From NCBI GenBank assembly GCA_949130485.1, contig OX422188.1, positions 2,937,722 to 3,001,721 of the forward strand: DNA of 64,000 nt, in the 5' to 3' direction. The stretch comes from Agelas oroides (Eukaryota > Porifera > Demospongiae > Agelasida > Agelasidae). Under the pieces are notes generated by a model. The model was not told the DNA's origin, did not search any database, and worked only from the letters and a program-made list of their open reading frames with translations. The position numbers and the translations under genes were made by a program. This document shows positions 1-13,101 of the stretch, piece after piece; positions within the stretch are counted from its first letter, which is position 1; every line of letters starts with the position of its first letter.

Positions 1-498
1 TTACTGGACTACAAAGCATAATGAAAGCATAATGAGATAGTTTCAAAACCACAATAAGCAATGAAGCACAGCATAAATATGATAATGAGGAGCATAATAT
101 ATGCTGTACATATGCAGTTACATCTCTGGAGAACGTTCTTGTTATGTTGGATAACTTCCTGTTCAGAGACTCTAAGTTAACACAAAAGTTATGTCATTCC
201 TCTCCTATATATAGTTAGCAGCAGCAAATTGACAATAGCTTCAATTCCAATATACAAGTGCCTGCTGTTTTGTAACACGATGCTGCTACTGTTTATTGGT
301 TCAACACACAATTGTTTCATGAAGCACATTACATGTAATTGTTTAAGCAGGAAGTGTAATGTCTGGTGAGACAGTGACCTAACATGAAAGCAAAGTGTTT
401 GCTTTTGGGGAGGTTAGTGAATCTTTAGCTTTTGGATAGGGAAAGTGACAGAAACGACCTGTGAATGAGGCTAGATAACATTATGTGACATGTTAGAG
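1..498. other. No recognisable gene
   Basis: AT-rich sequence ahead of the first recognised transporter exon. Probably intron of the same gene. No convincing exon seen. Confidence 0.4.
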
Positions 499-3400
499 GT
501 TTGTTTGTTGTTGTCCTAGTACTTTGGCTGCTACTGTACTCTTCTAAACTGCAGTTTCATCTCAGTGTGGGCATTATAGGAGTTATCTACTTTGCCATGC
601 TAGTAGCATATTCGGGGAGCACCATACCTTATGGACTACTAACTGATAAACTGGTGAGATATTATTATATGATGCATCAGTAACAGAGAAAGGCTTGCAA
701 GTAAGGCTGCAGCAAATGGACACTTATCAGCATGTGGAGGAGAGAGATGCCAGGCTGCATGCTAATATTAAGCCTCACCAGGTTACACTTGATGTATCCG
801 TGCTGTTGCAGCTTACTCAGCCTCACCTCACTATGCCATGCATTTTCCTTGTCCCAATCATTTAATTCCACCTTCCACCATGCCCACCACCCACAGAGGA
901 TACCGCGATGTCTGATCATAGCTGGTCTGGTGGTCAGTTGCATTGGATTTGAGTTCATTGGTCCGGCAAAGTTCATCACCACACCGTAAATGCGCTCATA
1001 CCGTAAACTTTATTACTGTTATGCCCCAAGATATTAATGGTGTGCTGCACTCACTTGCTAAGAGCTAAGGGATCAAATAATTCCGGTGCTCTAGCCTCAG
1101 ATCCATCATCATCGTCAAGATATGATATACGAAGTAAGCAACCAATACTTGGATACCAACAATAATCGTACACTAGAACTATATAAGCCATGCAGATAGT
1201 TGGTTATACAATGGCCAAGTCCACTGTATCTGACAATGGAAAAATAGAACTCGAGTGTCAATTCCTGCTTGGGCTACATGCAATTAACAGGAAATTTTTG
1301 TGATGGTGCAAATATTTTGCGAAAATGCCTCCAGACCTTTCAGAAGAAATTTTCGCGTTTTTTTTCATTTCGCAGAATGGACGCACACGCTTGGACTACA
1401 CACCCAACCAGTTGATTGCCACACACCACATGCAACTCACAGAAACAATGCAACAAAGAAGCAAGCTGGTGCAACAGCAGCTGAGTCTTCCTTTTGTATG
1501 GAAGCCATCGTGTTTACGAAAGTATCTGGGCTGCCACTGTGGGCGAGAAAATAGCTTGTCGAACAGAAGGAGTCAGTGCTGCTGAACTCAACTTAGACGG
1601 CTTCAGAGTGTCTCCCAGGCTTTGTTGGCATCCTATATAGTAGCAGGCTGATTCTCAGCAGACATTTAGGTAGAGAACTATCTTGTTCACACAGGTACTT
1701 GTTCATATTGGCATGCCATAGATACTTTATACCATAAGTGGATGTGAAACGGTATGCATAGTTCACCGCAATTTATTGAGCCAGTCCCTGCACCGCTAGA
1801 TCATGGCAGAATAGCCAAAATTGTTGTGTATGCACAACACTCTTTCAGTCTTGGGACAAAGTGAGTGCTATGATAGCAGTGTACATACAATTTCAGAGGA
1901 TCACCAAGTACAATCATACTCTACAGATTCAAGGTTACAGGAAGTCTACACTTCACTACTAACTTGCAGTATTCACCCTCACATCTGTTGGAGGCACTGT
2001 GCTATGCTCTTTATGTGAGATTATCTCTGGAGATGTTTTGCTTTGAATCAGATGTTGGCTTGATACAAATGTAGTGTAGTTCCATCTACTGCGATATAAA
2101 GCTGTGAATTTTTTTTTGTTTGCTCAAAATCAGGCTCACATTGTGCAAGATTGAAATTTCAGGATACTTTGTGTGAGATTATCACCGCCTATAGATCAAG
2201 TTACTGTTACAACTGTGTGCTATACTAGAATGTACACTGGGAGAAAATATAAGTGTTCCATTGAAAATGTTGACATGAAAACGGTGTGAAATCTCGCATC
2301 ATTCGCACATGATGGTACCTTGTTGCGTCTACATAGTAGATGCATTCTCCAGTTGGAGTACTATGAGGGTGAAGCAGCATGAACTCAAGCTTCCTGTAAT
2401 CTTCTAGCTGCACAGTATGTACCTTGTCCATCCTATGTATGCTCTGTTCCAGCTGCCGTCACACCGCTCAACTGAGGTAAAATGACATTGACATCCATAT
2501 ATTCCTCCATTTCATCCGTGGCAAGGATTGTTTCCGTCAAAATTTTAGTATGTGGAGATGTTTCGCATCCACCTCCGTGTATATATATGAACATTGTGGG
2601 GCGAGTGTAAGCAAGCAATAAACTGTTATAATTATAGCTAAGGCTTTATCAGCTCATAGTACACAGGCCATAGCATGTAGCTAAACAAAGTTTGTCACTC
2701 TACTGTCTACAAAAGTACTTAATAAAATCATTGCAGAGAACAGCTTGTCACAGTAAATTAGCCAGAGTAACTGCTAGGTTGGACTAATAGTTCCATTGTA
2801 TGGTACCTGGTACCATACAATGGAACATACAATGGAACTGTATTAGTCCAACCTATTAAAGTAGCTACTATGGCTGACTGTAGGCTAAGTCTAAAAGCAC
2901 AACCTGGCTTGTCATGCATAGTCCTTACTTGAGGTATCTTAGAGAAATAGCAGATGGGATTCGCCACGCATCAGCCATGAATTGAAGCAGAATCTCCGCC
3001 GCCTTCTGCTTTCAGCCTGTCTACACAACTGTTAGCCTTGTATACATACAGTACATACTCACACTCAGGAAGCTGTCCTTCCTGGCTGTCTTTCATAAGG
3101 GTTATCTTTCAAAATCACCTTGGAGCTAGCTGGCTGCTAAGTTGTGCAAAAATCTTACTGTCTGCATGCGGCCCGTAGCTATCATGTTAAATTACAGCGT
3201 CAAAAATATACAGAATGATGCACAACAGATAATGGTGATGATGATGATGATAATGGTATATCAATTCAACTACTGGTGTGGGGCTCGTTCACGCTTGCCC
3301 CAATTATCTATTGACATATGCACACCTATGGCCAACATAATGACATCAATTTCCACCATGGCTCACTTTTTCACAGTTTTTATTTTCCAGAAGCAGGTCA

Positions 3401-6400
3401 GTCCACGCAATTGCGAAGATTTGCACTCATCGAAAATTTCCCACTATACAGTAACTGTCCGAAACATTCGATAATCGGCTTAGAATCATGTCATTTTAGA
3501 TACAGATTCCTGTTGCAGTTCACTTTCTGAAGCAAATCTTTTTGCACTGTTGGGGAGCTACAAGACCCTGCTTCTACACACCTGATATTCGCTTGTTTGG
3601 ATACAGAGGGATGTTGCTGAAATTTTGAGAGGGTTGTTCCCTCAAAGATCAGACAGTAAACTTGCACATTTTTTCACTGTTGGACACTCCAGCTACCCAT
3701 TAGGCCTACGATACTGGCATCATTGAAATGTACAGGTCCTTGAGCTGGTTCATATGTGAACAGTGCAAAAAGAACAACGAAAAACTTTAAAAGTTCACTG
3801 TCCAGGGAGTGATCCTCTCAACATTTGAGCAATACCCCTCAGCACCCAAACAAACTACAAGTGACAAATATCAAGCATGCAGAGCAGGATCTTTTGGCAC
3901 CCCAACAGTGCAAAACTGAAGAAAGAGAGTTGCTTCAGAGAGGGAAACATCCGAAAATACATGATTTTTAACCAATTATCGAACAGTTATGTTAATCATA
4001 TGCAGCGCAAGCAGGAATTGACGCTGAAGCTCCAATTTTCAGCTGTCAGAGACGGTGGACTTAGTCTCCATTTATATGGTAAAACCAAGTATCTGCATGG
4101 CTTAGTTCTCCATGTACAGTTAAGCGTCTGACTGTTGGTGGTGTCTAAGTATTGATCACTTACTCTACATATTGTATAGCATAATAATATAGGTTGTATT
4201 CACCTTGTATTTAATGTCATATACACTTTCAACAGTAAATTATGGCTGTCAGTTCTAGCCTGTACACTTCTTGGAGCAGGGTGGTCACTTGCAATTGTAC
4301 CCACCTATTTGGCTATGATTGAGACTGCAAAGTAAGCAACATATTGTATACCACATCATGGGTACTATCTTTACTAATGTTGAGTGTGTCTACTACCCAC
4401 CTAGTAATTCCAGGATATTACACGAAGAGGCAGCAGCTATTATAGGTACACTTTCTGGGATTCTTGTTGGAGGTCTTTCTGCAGGGTAAGGAATTTCTAT
4501 AGTTTATTGGGTAATTCTTGTGTACTAGAAAACAGTTAATATTGAGCACTGAACAATAGCACAGAAATCAGTTAAGAATGTCATGCAGAATTTTGTTGCG
4601 ACAAACAATGCAAGAAGCAGTAAAAAAAAAACTTGTGCAGAACTGAGCCTATCATTGTAATGTAAAATATTTTATTGCATGTTCATATCAGCATAATTAT
4701 CCTTAATGGGTGGTTGGCTGCTGTACATTGCACACGTTCATCACAATCAATTTGCTATTTACAAACATGTTTATTATCTCATTTGCAGAGAGTGTTTAGG
4801 ACCTATCATTGGTGGAGCACTTGTTTACAGAGTGGGCTTCCGAACAATGACAGCAGTAAGGCGTATTGGTGTACCTAAGCCTGTTATATTGATGTTAACA
4901 GTAAAACATCACCCAGATGAAGTATAAATACGTGTCTTTTGCATGCTCAGTAGTGTTTGAGTACTCATGCAATGTTGTGGCCACTCATGCTATGTGGTGG
5001 TTTTAGCCTCATTCCGAGGCCTTTGCCACCTCCAATATTTGACTGCTTTCAGCATGTGGCTGATGTTCATTGAAGTAATGTTGCTAAAGTACAGTATCAG
5101 CTAGCTACATGTGTTGATCACGTTGGAGCAGGGTCATGGCTCATGCTTACAAGACTAGGAGAGTTTTCAAGATGTGAACACATGCTAGATAACATGACCA
5201 TGATTATGGAGGTGAGGGGGGAAGCCATCATTGTTCACAAATTAGCCACAACTGGACAAGGACCGTGACCTTTCATTTTTGTTATGTGTCAAGGCACCAA
5301 TATACAGAACAAAATAGCATTCTACAGGGCCGTAGCCATCAAATTTGGAGTGGTCAGGTTAGTGGTACGTGCGTAAGCACGCAACAGCTAGGGGGGTCTG
5401 GGGGCATGCCCCCCCAGAAATTTTTGGAATTTAGAGGCTATGAGGTTGCTTCTGAGACCATTTTTGGGCCAAAACAATGCTTCTCGGAGGCCAGACGACA
5501 GAGTTTTACATGCATAAACATCTACCCTTTCTGCCCGTTGCGCCATATAGCACTGCATGGTTTCGGCTTTCCGATCGTTCGCCAATCTCACAAGCCACAC
5601 CCTTCGCAGATCGTTCGGTAGGAAGAACGGAAAATTGTTGGAAGACTTGGTCATTCGCACTGTTTGCAGCCATCTCGTACTATGTTGCAGCATGTCACCA
5701 CGCTGTGTGCGTGCCATGGGCGTTTGCCGAGCATTGGCCCTATTTGGCGACGCCAAGCAAGCCATGGGTAAGGGAAAAAGTGGTCCGGTTGAAACCGGAC
5801 TAACCAGACGGGTGGCTATGGCCCTGTTCTATCCCAACAGGGACCTCAGAAGTGAGCTCAGAGCACCTTATTTTGTAAGAAAACATGCTCTCAGACTTTT
5901 CTACCTGCTGTGTTCTTGTGCACTCATTGCCACGTAGATGGCCTCACCACTTTGGAGATGCTTTCTTCACCGCAGGCAGTGCCCAACTGTCTCTTTGCAT
6001 ATTGATCACTGCCAAGTGTTTAACAAACAACAATAATTTGATGTTGGCAATACGTTCTGAACATTCAGGCCGCTGGCCACCAGTTCTCGGACTGACAAAA
6101 AAAGCCTCTAGATTCTTCATCAGGTAACGCTCTCCATATGTTTACCTTCTGTTTACCCAACGTAACCGCATGTAATGAGATCTGCCAGGCCTCCCCTCCT
6201 TACTTGCATACTGAAAGCAATCAAATACATTGTAGATCTACTTGAAGCAAAAGAGGCCTGGGAACAAGGCTGCTGTGCTTTCACATGATAAGTGTATATC
6301 ACTGTGCATGTGTACTCATGCAATAGTTTACACTATCTTAATGCAGTAAGGATGATATCTATACCAATTAAGCCATAAACTAGCATGCTGTAGCCACGCT

Positions 6401-6645
6401 ACATCCATGAATGATTTCTGTTTCTCCTTGCAGATACTTGGTCTTATTGCCCTGGTATACGTAAGTCATGCAAAGTTAATTTAATCCTACCAATGGTAAC
6501 TGTAGTCAATCTGTGTTAGTCACTGCAAAACAGCCTTCTTTCACTGCAGGCCCTAGTATTGGTGACTGCAACAGTGATTCAGAGAGTTTGGAAGGAATGC
6601 TGGAAGTTTAACGGAAGTAACAAAAACAGTGAATGCTGTTGCTAA
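499..6645 (+). CDS. SLC18B1-like MFS transporter, 3' exons
   Basis: Seven exons join in phase: about 499-653, 897-985, 4236-4331, 4405-4485, 4789-4855, 6434-6460 (27 nt) and 6550-6645 (stop TAA). The product is mostly hydrophobic helices: LQFHLSVGIIGVIYF and PYGLLTDKL, then CLIIAGLVVSCIGFEFIGPA, LWLSVLACTLLGAGWSLAIV, IIGTLSGILVGGLSAG, GPIIGGALVYRVGF and a last helix ending in a Cys-rich tail. The loop DKL plus the GPA and GPIIGG motifs are those of the major facilitator superfamily, and the order resembles the C-terminal half of SLC18B1 (vesicular polyamine transporter type). The substrate is inferred only. Every junction keeps the frame (phases 0,2,2,2,0,0), so this part is intact. The N-terminal half should lie upstream of the window. 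The intron between 4855 and 6434 carries a transposon. Confidence 0.75.
2774..2856. repeat. Short near-perfect palindrome
   Basis: Arms starting TAGGTTGGACTAATAG and ending CTATTAGTCCAACCTA (allowing one indel) meet at GGTACCTGGTACC. The right arm contains an extra partial copy of the CATACAATGGAAC motif. Looks like a miniature foldback element. Confidence 0.8.
3420..4090. repeat. Old imperfect long inverted repeat
   Basis: The segment from about 3420 to 3665 reappears, reverse-complemented and diverged, at about 3780-4090. Shared blocks include GCACTGTTGGGG, ATTCGATAAT/ATCGAACAGT and CAGTGAAC. Consistent with an ancient foldback transposon or a decayed head-to-head duplication. Confidence 0.55.
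5325..5826. mobile_element. CAGGGCC-type DNA transposon, non-autonomous
   Basis: Begins CAGGGCCGTAGCCAT and ends with the inverted copy ATGGCTATGGCCCTG-like (GTGGCTATGGCCCTG). Directly flanked by TTCTA at 5320-5324 and 5827-5831, a 5-bp target duplication. The interior contains the G/C-run palindrome GGGGGCATGCCCCC. No transposase frame. A second copy of the family lies at 58691-58898. Confidence 0.8.
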
Positions 6646-8859
6646 TAGAGTCTGAACCACTAGCTAGAACTGCTTCTTCTGTTATTGCATTAAGATTCTG
6701 GCCAGAATATTAGAGACTTGGCTACCATGTGGCATGCCTGCATAAAAGATGCATATTGAATTCCACCATTATCATGAAAATATTACTACAAACAAGAGAA
6801 TGGGCAAGTGGAAAACACTGAAATGCAGAATTGTAAGTATGGAAGTGAGAAGAAAAGCCACCTGTCAATGATTGCGCCTCGAATACAGAAATAGTAATAG
6901 TCAATGTGTGACATCCGTTTCAAAAACCTGTTGCACTGCCAGATGTACGGTAGTACGCCATATGTAGGGATGGCCCCGAAAAAAAATGGCGGCCACATTA
7001 AGGTAGGACAACCTTGAATCACAAATCTCCGAGTCATGTGGATGAGAATCGAAGGCCTGGGAATGAGGCGATAATGGTGCTATCATCACAATATATTGAG
7101 ATGCTCGCATAATTTTAGAAGAAAAGAAAAAGGAGAAAAGATTACCTTGTTGTTTCGGTAAGTATCATGAATGTCCCTATACTGCACTGTGCTGAACCAA
7201 ATCCATTTCTAGCAATGACCCTAAAGTAGTAGGTAGTCCCTGGGAGCAGAACATCCAAGACCAGTGTATGAGTTACGTTCACAACTGATATGTTCTGGTT
7301 CCCATCCACTGTGGTGCTAGTTTCATTAAGCATGTTTTTTCTGAGCCCAAACCGGACCATGTACTGTTTAGGAGTGTATGAGATGAGAGGCATAGTCCAT
7401 TGTATGATAGCAGATCTGGAGGACACATTGGCCACTGTGACATAGGTAGGTTGTGCTGGAGCCTGGGCAGCTGCAATAATACAACGATAATATGTCTAAT
7501 TCACCACTGCACTTCAGGTATCATGCTAATAATTGCCTAGCACCTTAGTATACAACTACTAGTGCACTGGTTAGTTCTCAGCCAATTTTCATCATCCCAC
7601 CTCCACCTGCTTAGGTGAGCTCAGTTGGTATGTACATATTGTGCATTGTCTCTCTAAGTGAGAATGTCTGATGTGGCAGCAGAGAGGCTAAGGAGAGTAT
7701 TGCCATGCTGATATGCTGATGCTGATATATGGCATGCTAATATGGTGATCCTGATATCCCAGGATAGTGATGCTATACTATAGCAAGAAAAGTGGCCTAT
7801 TAAAATGGCAGAGACTGCCAGCAGAAGCAGTCAGCTCACCTGATCAACTCAAAGGCCTTCTTCATTGTGCGTGAGACATACTATACACGTGTATTCCAAG
7901 CTATGATAGAAGCAATTAATGAGATGTACTCAGTGTCCTACCTCTGACAGTCACATTTGCTGAACTAATGGTTGGCGCATTGAGATTTATGTTAATGATC
8001 AAGGTTCTGTTGCCATTTGATGATACATTCATCTCCTGCATGCCCACCAAAGTGCACTTTCCAGTGAAATGTTTTTGGAACAAGTATGGTATCATACACA
8101 CTGGCAGTGCAGTTCAGTGTGAACGTGTTGTACGGAGGTGTCACAAAGGCTGTGACTGTATGTGGCTGCACGCACGCTCACACCAACTACAGGTCCTGTA
8201 GATGAGAAGCAAGATGGTTCAAACCAATTAAGTAGAAACATGCAATGCCAAAAATGCATCTCAACATGTACAAAAGAAGCAATGACCAATTGTGCGTATA
8301 ATCATCTACAGCATACTTATCAGATAAGTATCACAGTCTGTAAGTACTCACTGTCAACAATAAGGTACCATTCAGCAGACTTGGTCAGTTGCTGTGGAGG
8401 GGTGGGGCTGGTAATGTTTGCTCTGCAAGTAAATTCTCCACGGAAAACACGGTAGTGGGCTAAACACCAGAGCAAGAGTGGTCATGGTACCTGATGTCAT
8501 TGCACTACCCACTGTAATATCTCCCCCAGTTGTGACTCGATTACCAGTTTCATCCAGCCACTCAACTATTGGTACATTCTGCAGACCATCAACAGTTCTG
8601 ACAGTACAGGTCATGTTGAACATTTGTCCAGCTAGTATGGATGCATTGCTTGTACTGGTCGAAATTGTAAAGTCGACTGCATTTGTAAGAAGCAGGAACA
8701 ATATTCTGAAGCAGAGCAAATAGCTAGATTTTGGTGTTATGCCAGTGTGCAACTGCAAATGTGCAGTTTCCCTTGTGAATTTTACCTGTACTGTACCATT
8801 GGTTGTGTAGCTATCTATGTACCCCACTTTTTATACAAAAAACCTCTCTCAATCTCATG

Positions 8860-9251
8860 TATAGACCTTATTCAGGGGGTGTGGCTTCAAGGTTAGCAAC
8901 CGCTATTTATGTTGCCATGGTAACACCAATTTTATATGACAATTCTTACAGTCCAAATTACTCAAATCTCAAATATGAAAGTTATCGGCCTTATGGTTGA
9001 TTTTTTAAAAATCATCAAACTTTGACTGTTAAGTCTATGGTGAGTGGCAAAAAGTTGCCACTCACCATAGAACTCAATACTTAAATGCCAGTTTGACAAT
9101 TTGTTTAAAATCAACCATAAGGCCGACAACTTTCATATTTGAGATTTGAGTCATTTGGACTATAAGAATTGTCATATAAAATTGGTGTTACCATGACAAC
9201 ATAAATAGTGGTTGCTAACCTTGAAGCCACACCCCCTGAATAAGGTCTATA
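8860..9251. repeat. 392-bp full-length palindromic MITE
   Basis: TATAGACCTTATTCAGGGGG at the left is mirrored by CCCCCTGAATAAGGTCTATA at the right, and the arms continue to a centre near 9055 (GGTGAGTGGCAA / TTGCCACTCACC). The terminal TA pairs (8860-8861, 9250-9251) fit a TA target duplication. A few mismatches separate the arms. Confidence 0.85.
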
Positions 9252-9736
9252 GTTTAAATATTCACCTAGACTAAAACCCATATATACCCCTCTCCAAAGA
9301 GGAAAGGGAGGTGTGGCAAATGTATACACAACATGGTCTAGCTGATGTTAAATCGTAATCCTTTGAAGTTGCTTGCTGGACTTTAGTAAATTAGAAGTGT
9401 GCTATAGCTAAGTGGATAGTGTGGATTCGTAAAAGTAAAGCTGCAGTGAAGAAGCCCATGCACACAATAGAGGTGAGATAATTGCCAAATCAGCCAATCA
9501 GGTCATGTACTGAAATTCTGCTATACCCACAAAATGTTGTACTACATTTACAAGACCCCCCTTTCTGGGTTTGAGACTAATATTTGCCTTAATAATTATA
9601 TCAATTTGATACCAGAACAAATTACTACTAAGTATGTATGGCAGCCATTCCACTATCATACTTTATCGTACAGTTCTGTAATAGAAGAACAGCTAGCTCT
9701 GTTGATACTTGATGCAGCTACTTAAACCTACCTTCA
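9252..9736. other. Remainder of Ig-gene intron
   Basis: No exon recognised except the last five bases (9732-9736), which with the donor GTAGGT on the minus strand are the displaced end of the Ig exon at 19293-19535. Confidence 0.5.
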
Positions 9737-9749
9737 CACTGCAAAAACA

Positions 9750-10440
9750 AAATTGTCAATTTGACAAAAAAAAAAGTGTTATGGTAATGAATCTCAGGTA
9801 ACAAATGAATATTGTGTTGAAACAACAAACAACACAATGTGTTGTATTAACTAACAAAGTGTTCAATTCAACACATAAAAATATGTGGCAAGAACACATT
9901 TATTTGCCAAACTCAATAATGAAATTGTAGAAACAACATTGCTTTGTAAAGTGTTGTTTGCAATTGTAACAATAGTATTTGTTGTTTTATAAACACATTC
10001 ATGTGGATACCACAAAACATGGTATGTTGTTATAACTGAACAGTTGTTAAAAACAATTACTTTGAGTTGTATTTACTAATAGAATATTGTCGTAACAACA
10101 CATGAATTTGCCAAACTTACTAACAAAAATTGTAGAAACAACATAACCTTTGTTAAGTGTTGTTTGCAATTGTAACAATGAAATTTGTCATTAATAAAAA
10201 TGTATATGTGGACACCACATAATAAACTATGTTCTTATGACTGAACAGTTGTTAAACTACAATTGCTTTGTAACATGGATATTTGTAATTTCAACAAAAC
10301 TTCCTGTAACTTTATAAGCACATGTATGTGAACATTACATAACATACTGTCATTATCACTGAGGCTTTGTCAGTTATTACTGCAATGCATTTGCTAAACC
10401 ACACAATACAGATTCGCTATATTGATAAATCACTTTGTAT
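9750..10440. repeat. Left subterminal tandem repeat of the CACTA element
   Basis: A unit of about 205 bp recurs. The block AAATTGTAGAAACAACAT is at about 9923 and 10128, each followed by GTGTTGTTTGCAATTGTAAC, an ATGTGGA..CCACA stretch and CTGAACAGTTGTTAAA. Very rich in AACAA/TTGTT words, likely binding sites for the element's own protein. Confidence 0.75.
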
Positions 10441-10730
10441 CTACACATGTACATACTAACTGTAAGTTGTCTTAACGTGTTTATGAAGTGTTTTTTTTGC
10501 TATATCTGAAAATTGAAGAATCAACTTTAATGGACATGTACAACGTACAAATCAGAGAACACCAGAGCACACTGGCGTGTACCATTGAAAAGTAACACCA
10601 GTATAAGAAAACCCATTGGTATACTGATACATTGTAGTATACAGCTCAGGAAACACAACCATGCACGTAGTATATAAATGCCAAAAATAAGCATGAAAGA
10701 ATGTTTTGTACTTGGGAATCAAGGAAAGTT
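10441..10730. other. 3' flank of the SAMD3-like gene
   Basis: AT-rich sequence between the left subterminal repeats and the SAMD3-like stop codon. Presumably 3' UTR and terminator of the minus-strand gene. No separate feature seen. Confidence 0.4.
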
Positions 10731-11442
10731 CTAGTCGTCCTTCGAATTCCTCGCAAGAGTCTCGTGCATGCGTGAAATTCCACTGAAGTGGGTAAGGTTT
10801 GAGGGATGGCGCTTAGTGCCTGCCTTAGATGGTACACCCAGAACTTTTTCTTGAATAAACACCCACACGTCACCTGTTTTTGTGTGGTAGGAGAGGTTGA
10901 AAATGTAGTGAGCTGCTATGCAGAAGAATACGGATGCCACGATAGTCGACGTCTCCAAAATCAGGCCTTGCTCTACTGAAATGAAGTGCTGCTCTGCCAA
11001 GCAATCTTCGTCCTCTTCGTCAGAGAACAGAACCATGTGTGGTTGGTTGTTACCCTTCTCCATGGCATCTGCAGGTGGAGTGCCGCGCTACAGCGACAAG
11101 AAAGAGGAAATTAATGACATTGTGTATCATTTATATGAAGCAAGAAAAGTTAATCTGTCAATTGCCTCCTATTTTAATTCAAGTTCATAAGCAGCAAAAA
11201 GCAGTAAGTGAAGGTGTTTGTACACCTTTTAAACCTGTCAATGTCACTACTAATGATAACAGCACCTTTCCATGCAATTTTGGGTACACAAGAATCATTG
11301 GCATATCCTTACAGGCACAATCTTGAGGACGTATGGAATACTGGATGATTCCAACTTCTTCGTCTTCATGGGTGCAAATAGCAACATCAGGCAACGTAGC
11401 GCCATGTGTACACAACGATCTGCAATGAACATAATCACGTCA

Positions 11443-11475
<33 letters not shown>

Positions 11476-13045
11476 ACCACCACCACCACCAACTTCACAT
11501 GTTCAGGTGTGGATTAAATGGAACAGCTTCCTATACATGTAACTTAGCCATAAACAGACCTGTCAACCTACAGATTTGCCTCATTGTCACATGCCTGTAA
11601 ATCGTCCCCACCATAAGGTGACTCACAACCAGACCTTCACTGATGAGTACCCTTTGAACTAAGTTCCTTACATATAATTTGGCAGTTCGAAGCTGACACT
11701 GAAATGTGAGCCTCGAGTGTCGGAATGATAATAGCAGCATACACAGCATTCGAAGCACTCAGATAAATATATGTGTGCATATACTAGCTGTTACGTACAA
11801 GCATTGCAAGTAAGATACTAAGCTGTTGGAATTATATGCATGTAAGACTGAAGGTCAGTCACTTACCATGAGAAATGGCTAGCTATCTTGTTGTTAGACC
11901 GTGAGAAACACCAGCCTTGTCCCAAGGCCTCCACAGACTACTTTGTCGCACCCTTGTACGAATAAGTGGCTAGGCCTGGTCAATTTCATGGTGTAAACAT
12001 TACGTAAGGTCTTAAGGTAGACACGGTTTATTTTAGGTACGGTAACGTACATTTGTGGCTGACGATCGTGGCAAGGATGGCTTGAAAAGGACATGAATCG
12101 ATATCGATGAGCAAATAAGTTGCAAGCACCGTTCAGCAATAACACGAGGTAGCTACTGCGATTGCACGCTATAAGTGCACGTTAAAGTAAGCGGTGTCTA
12201 CCTTACGTAATGTTTACGTTACAGAATCATACCAGGTTGCGACAAAGAAGTCTGGGGAGGCTAGGGACGAGGCTAGAGGAACACATTGAAACCATGTACC
12301 ACACAACAAATTCTTGAGAGTTGACAAGTCTGCATGAAAAGCTTGTGACATACCTTCTGGCAGATCGTCAGTGTAGCTGGCGGTCTCTTCCTGCAGTGCT
12401 GACGATTTGATTTGTGTGTTCTTGCAGTACATGATGACAGCTCTCACCCACAGAGGAAACTGCTCCTCGAACGTTTCCCGAATGTTTTCCTTATCGCACA
12501 CAAGAGCGAAGTCCAAAGCAGCCTAAATCAAGATGTGCAAGAAAGTATGTGGATCGATACAAAAAATAAAAGAGTGACTACGATTTTACTCACGTAAGTA
12601 GCTTTCTTGAGCAACGGAAAGTCCACAATATATTCTGATAGGGTTGATGGCTCGGACTTGGTGACATATCCATCCCACCGGTTTGGAAAGGTGCGGCGCA
12701 TCAGCTCCTTCAAGACATCTGAAGAGGGTTTTGCCTTTTCCGTCTCCGCTTTTAGCAAGTCTAAGTTACGCTGATATGACACGTCATCATCAGCATGCAC
12801 AGGAGGATAGAAATGCGCCCCTCGGCCATCTAGCTTTTGTCGCTTTCGAGGAGGCCCATCGGTTTTCTGAGTTTTGCGATTCACGTTCTGGGTCCGATAG
12901 TAGATAAACCACTTCCAGGAGTTCTATACAAGCAAGAACAATTAAACTATCAAGTTACATGTGCTGGTACAGCAAGCTCCCTAGTAGTAATCACTTAGCA
13001 ATAACCTTGTTTGTATACTCAAGACACACACACATGCGCATGCAT

Positions 13046-13101
<56 letters not shown>

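Larger units (their letters stand above)
986..4235. other. Long intron of the transporter gene
   Basis: The 897-985 and 4236-4331 exons join in frame (CC|T), so this 3.25 kb is intron. It holds an 83-bp palindrome (2774-2856) and an old, diverged inverted repeat (about 3420-4090). The rest shows nothing recognised. Confidence 0.6.

Noticed and set aside
5388-5937. Overlapping open frames of 108-126 residues on both strands
   Set aside because: They lie inside or across the CAGGGCC element, with no domain or splice support.
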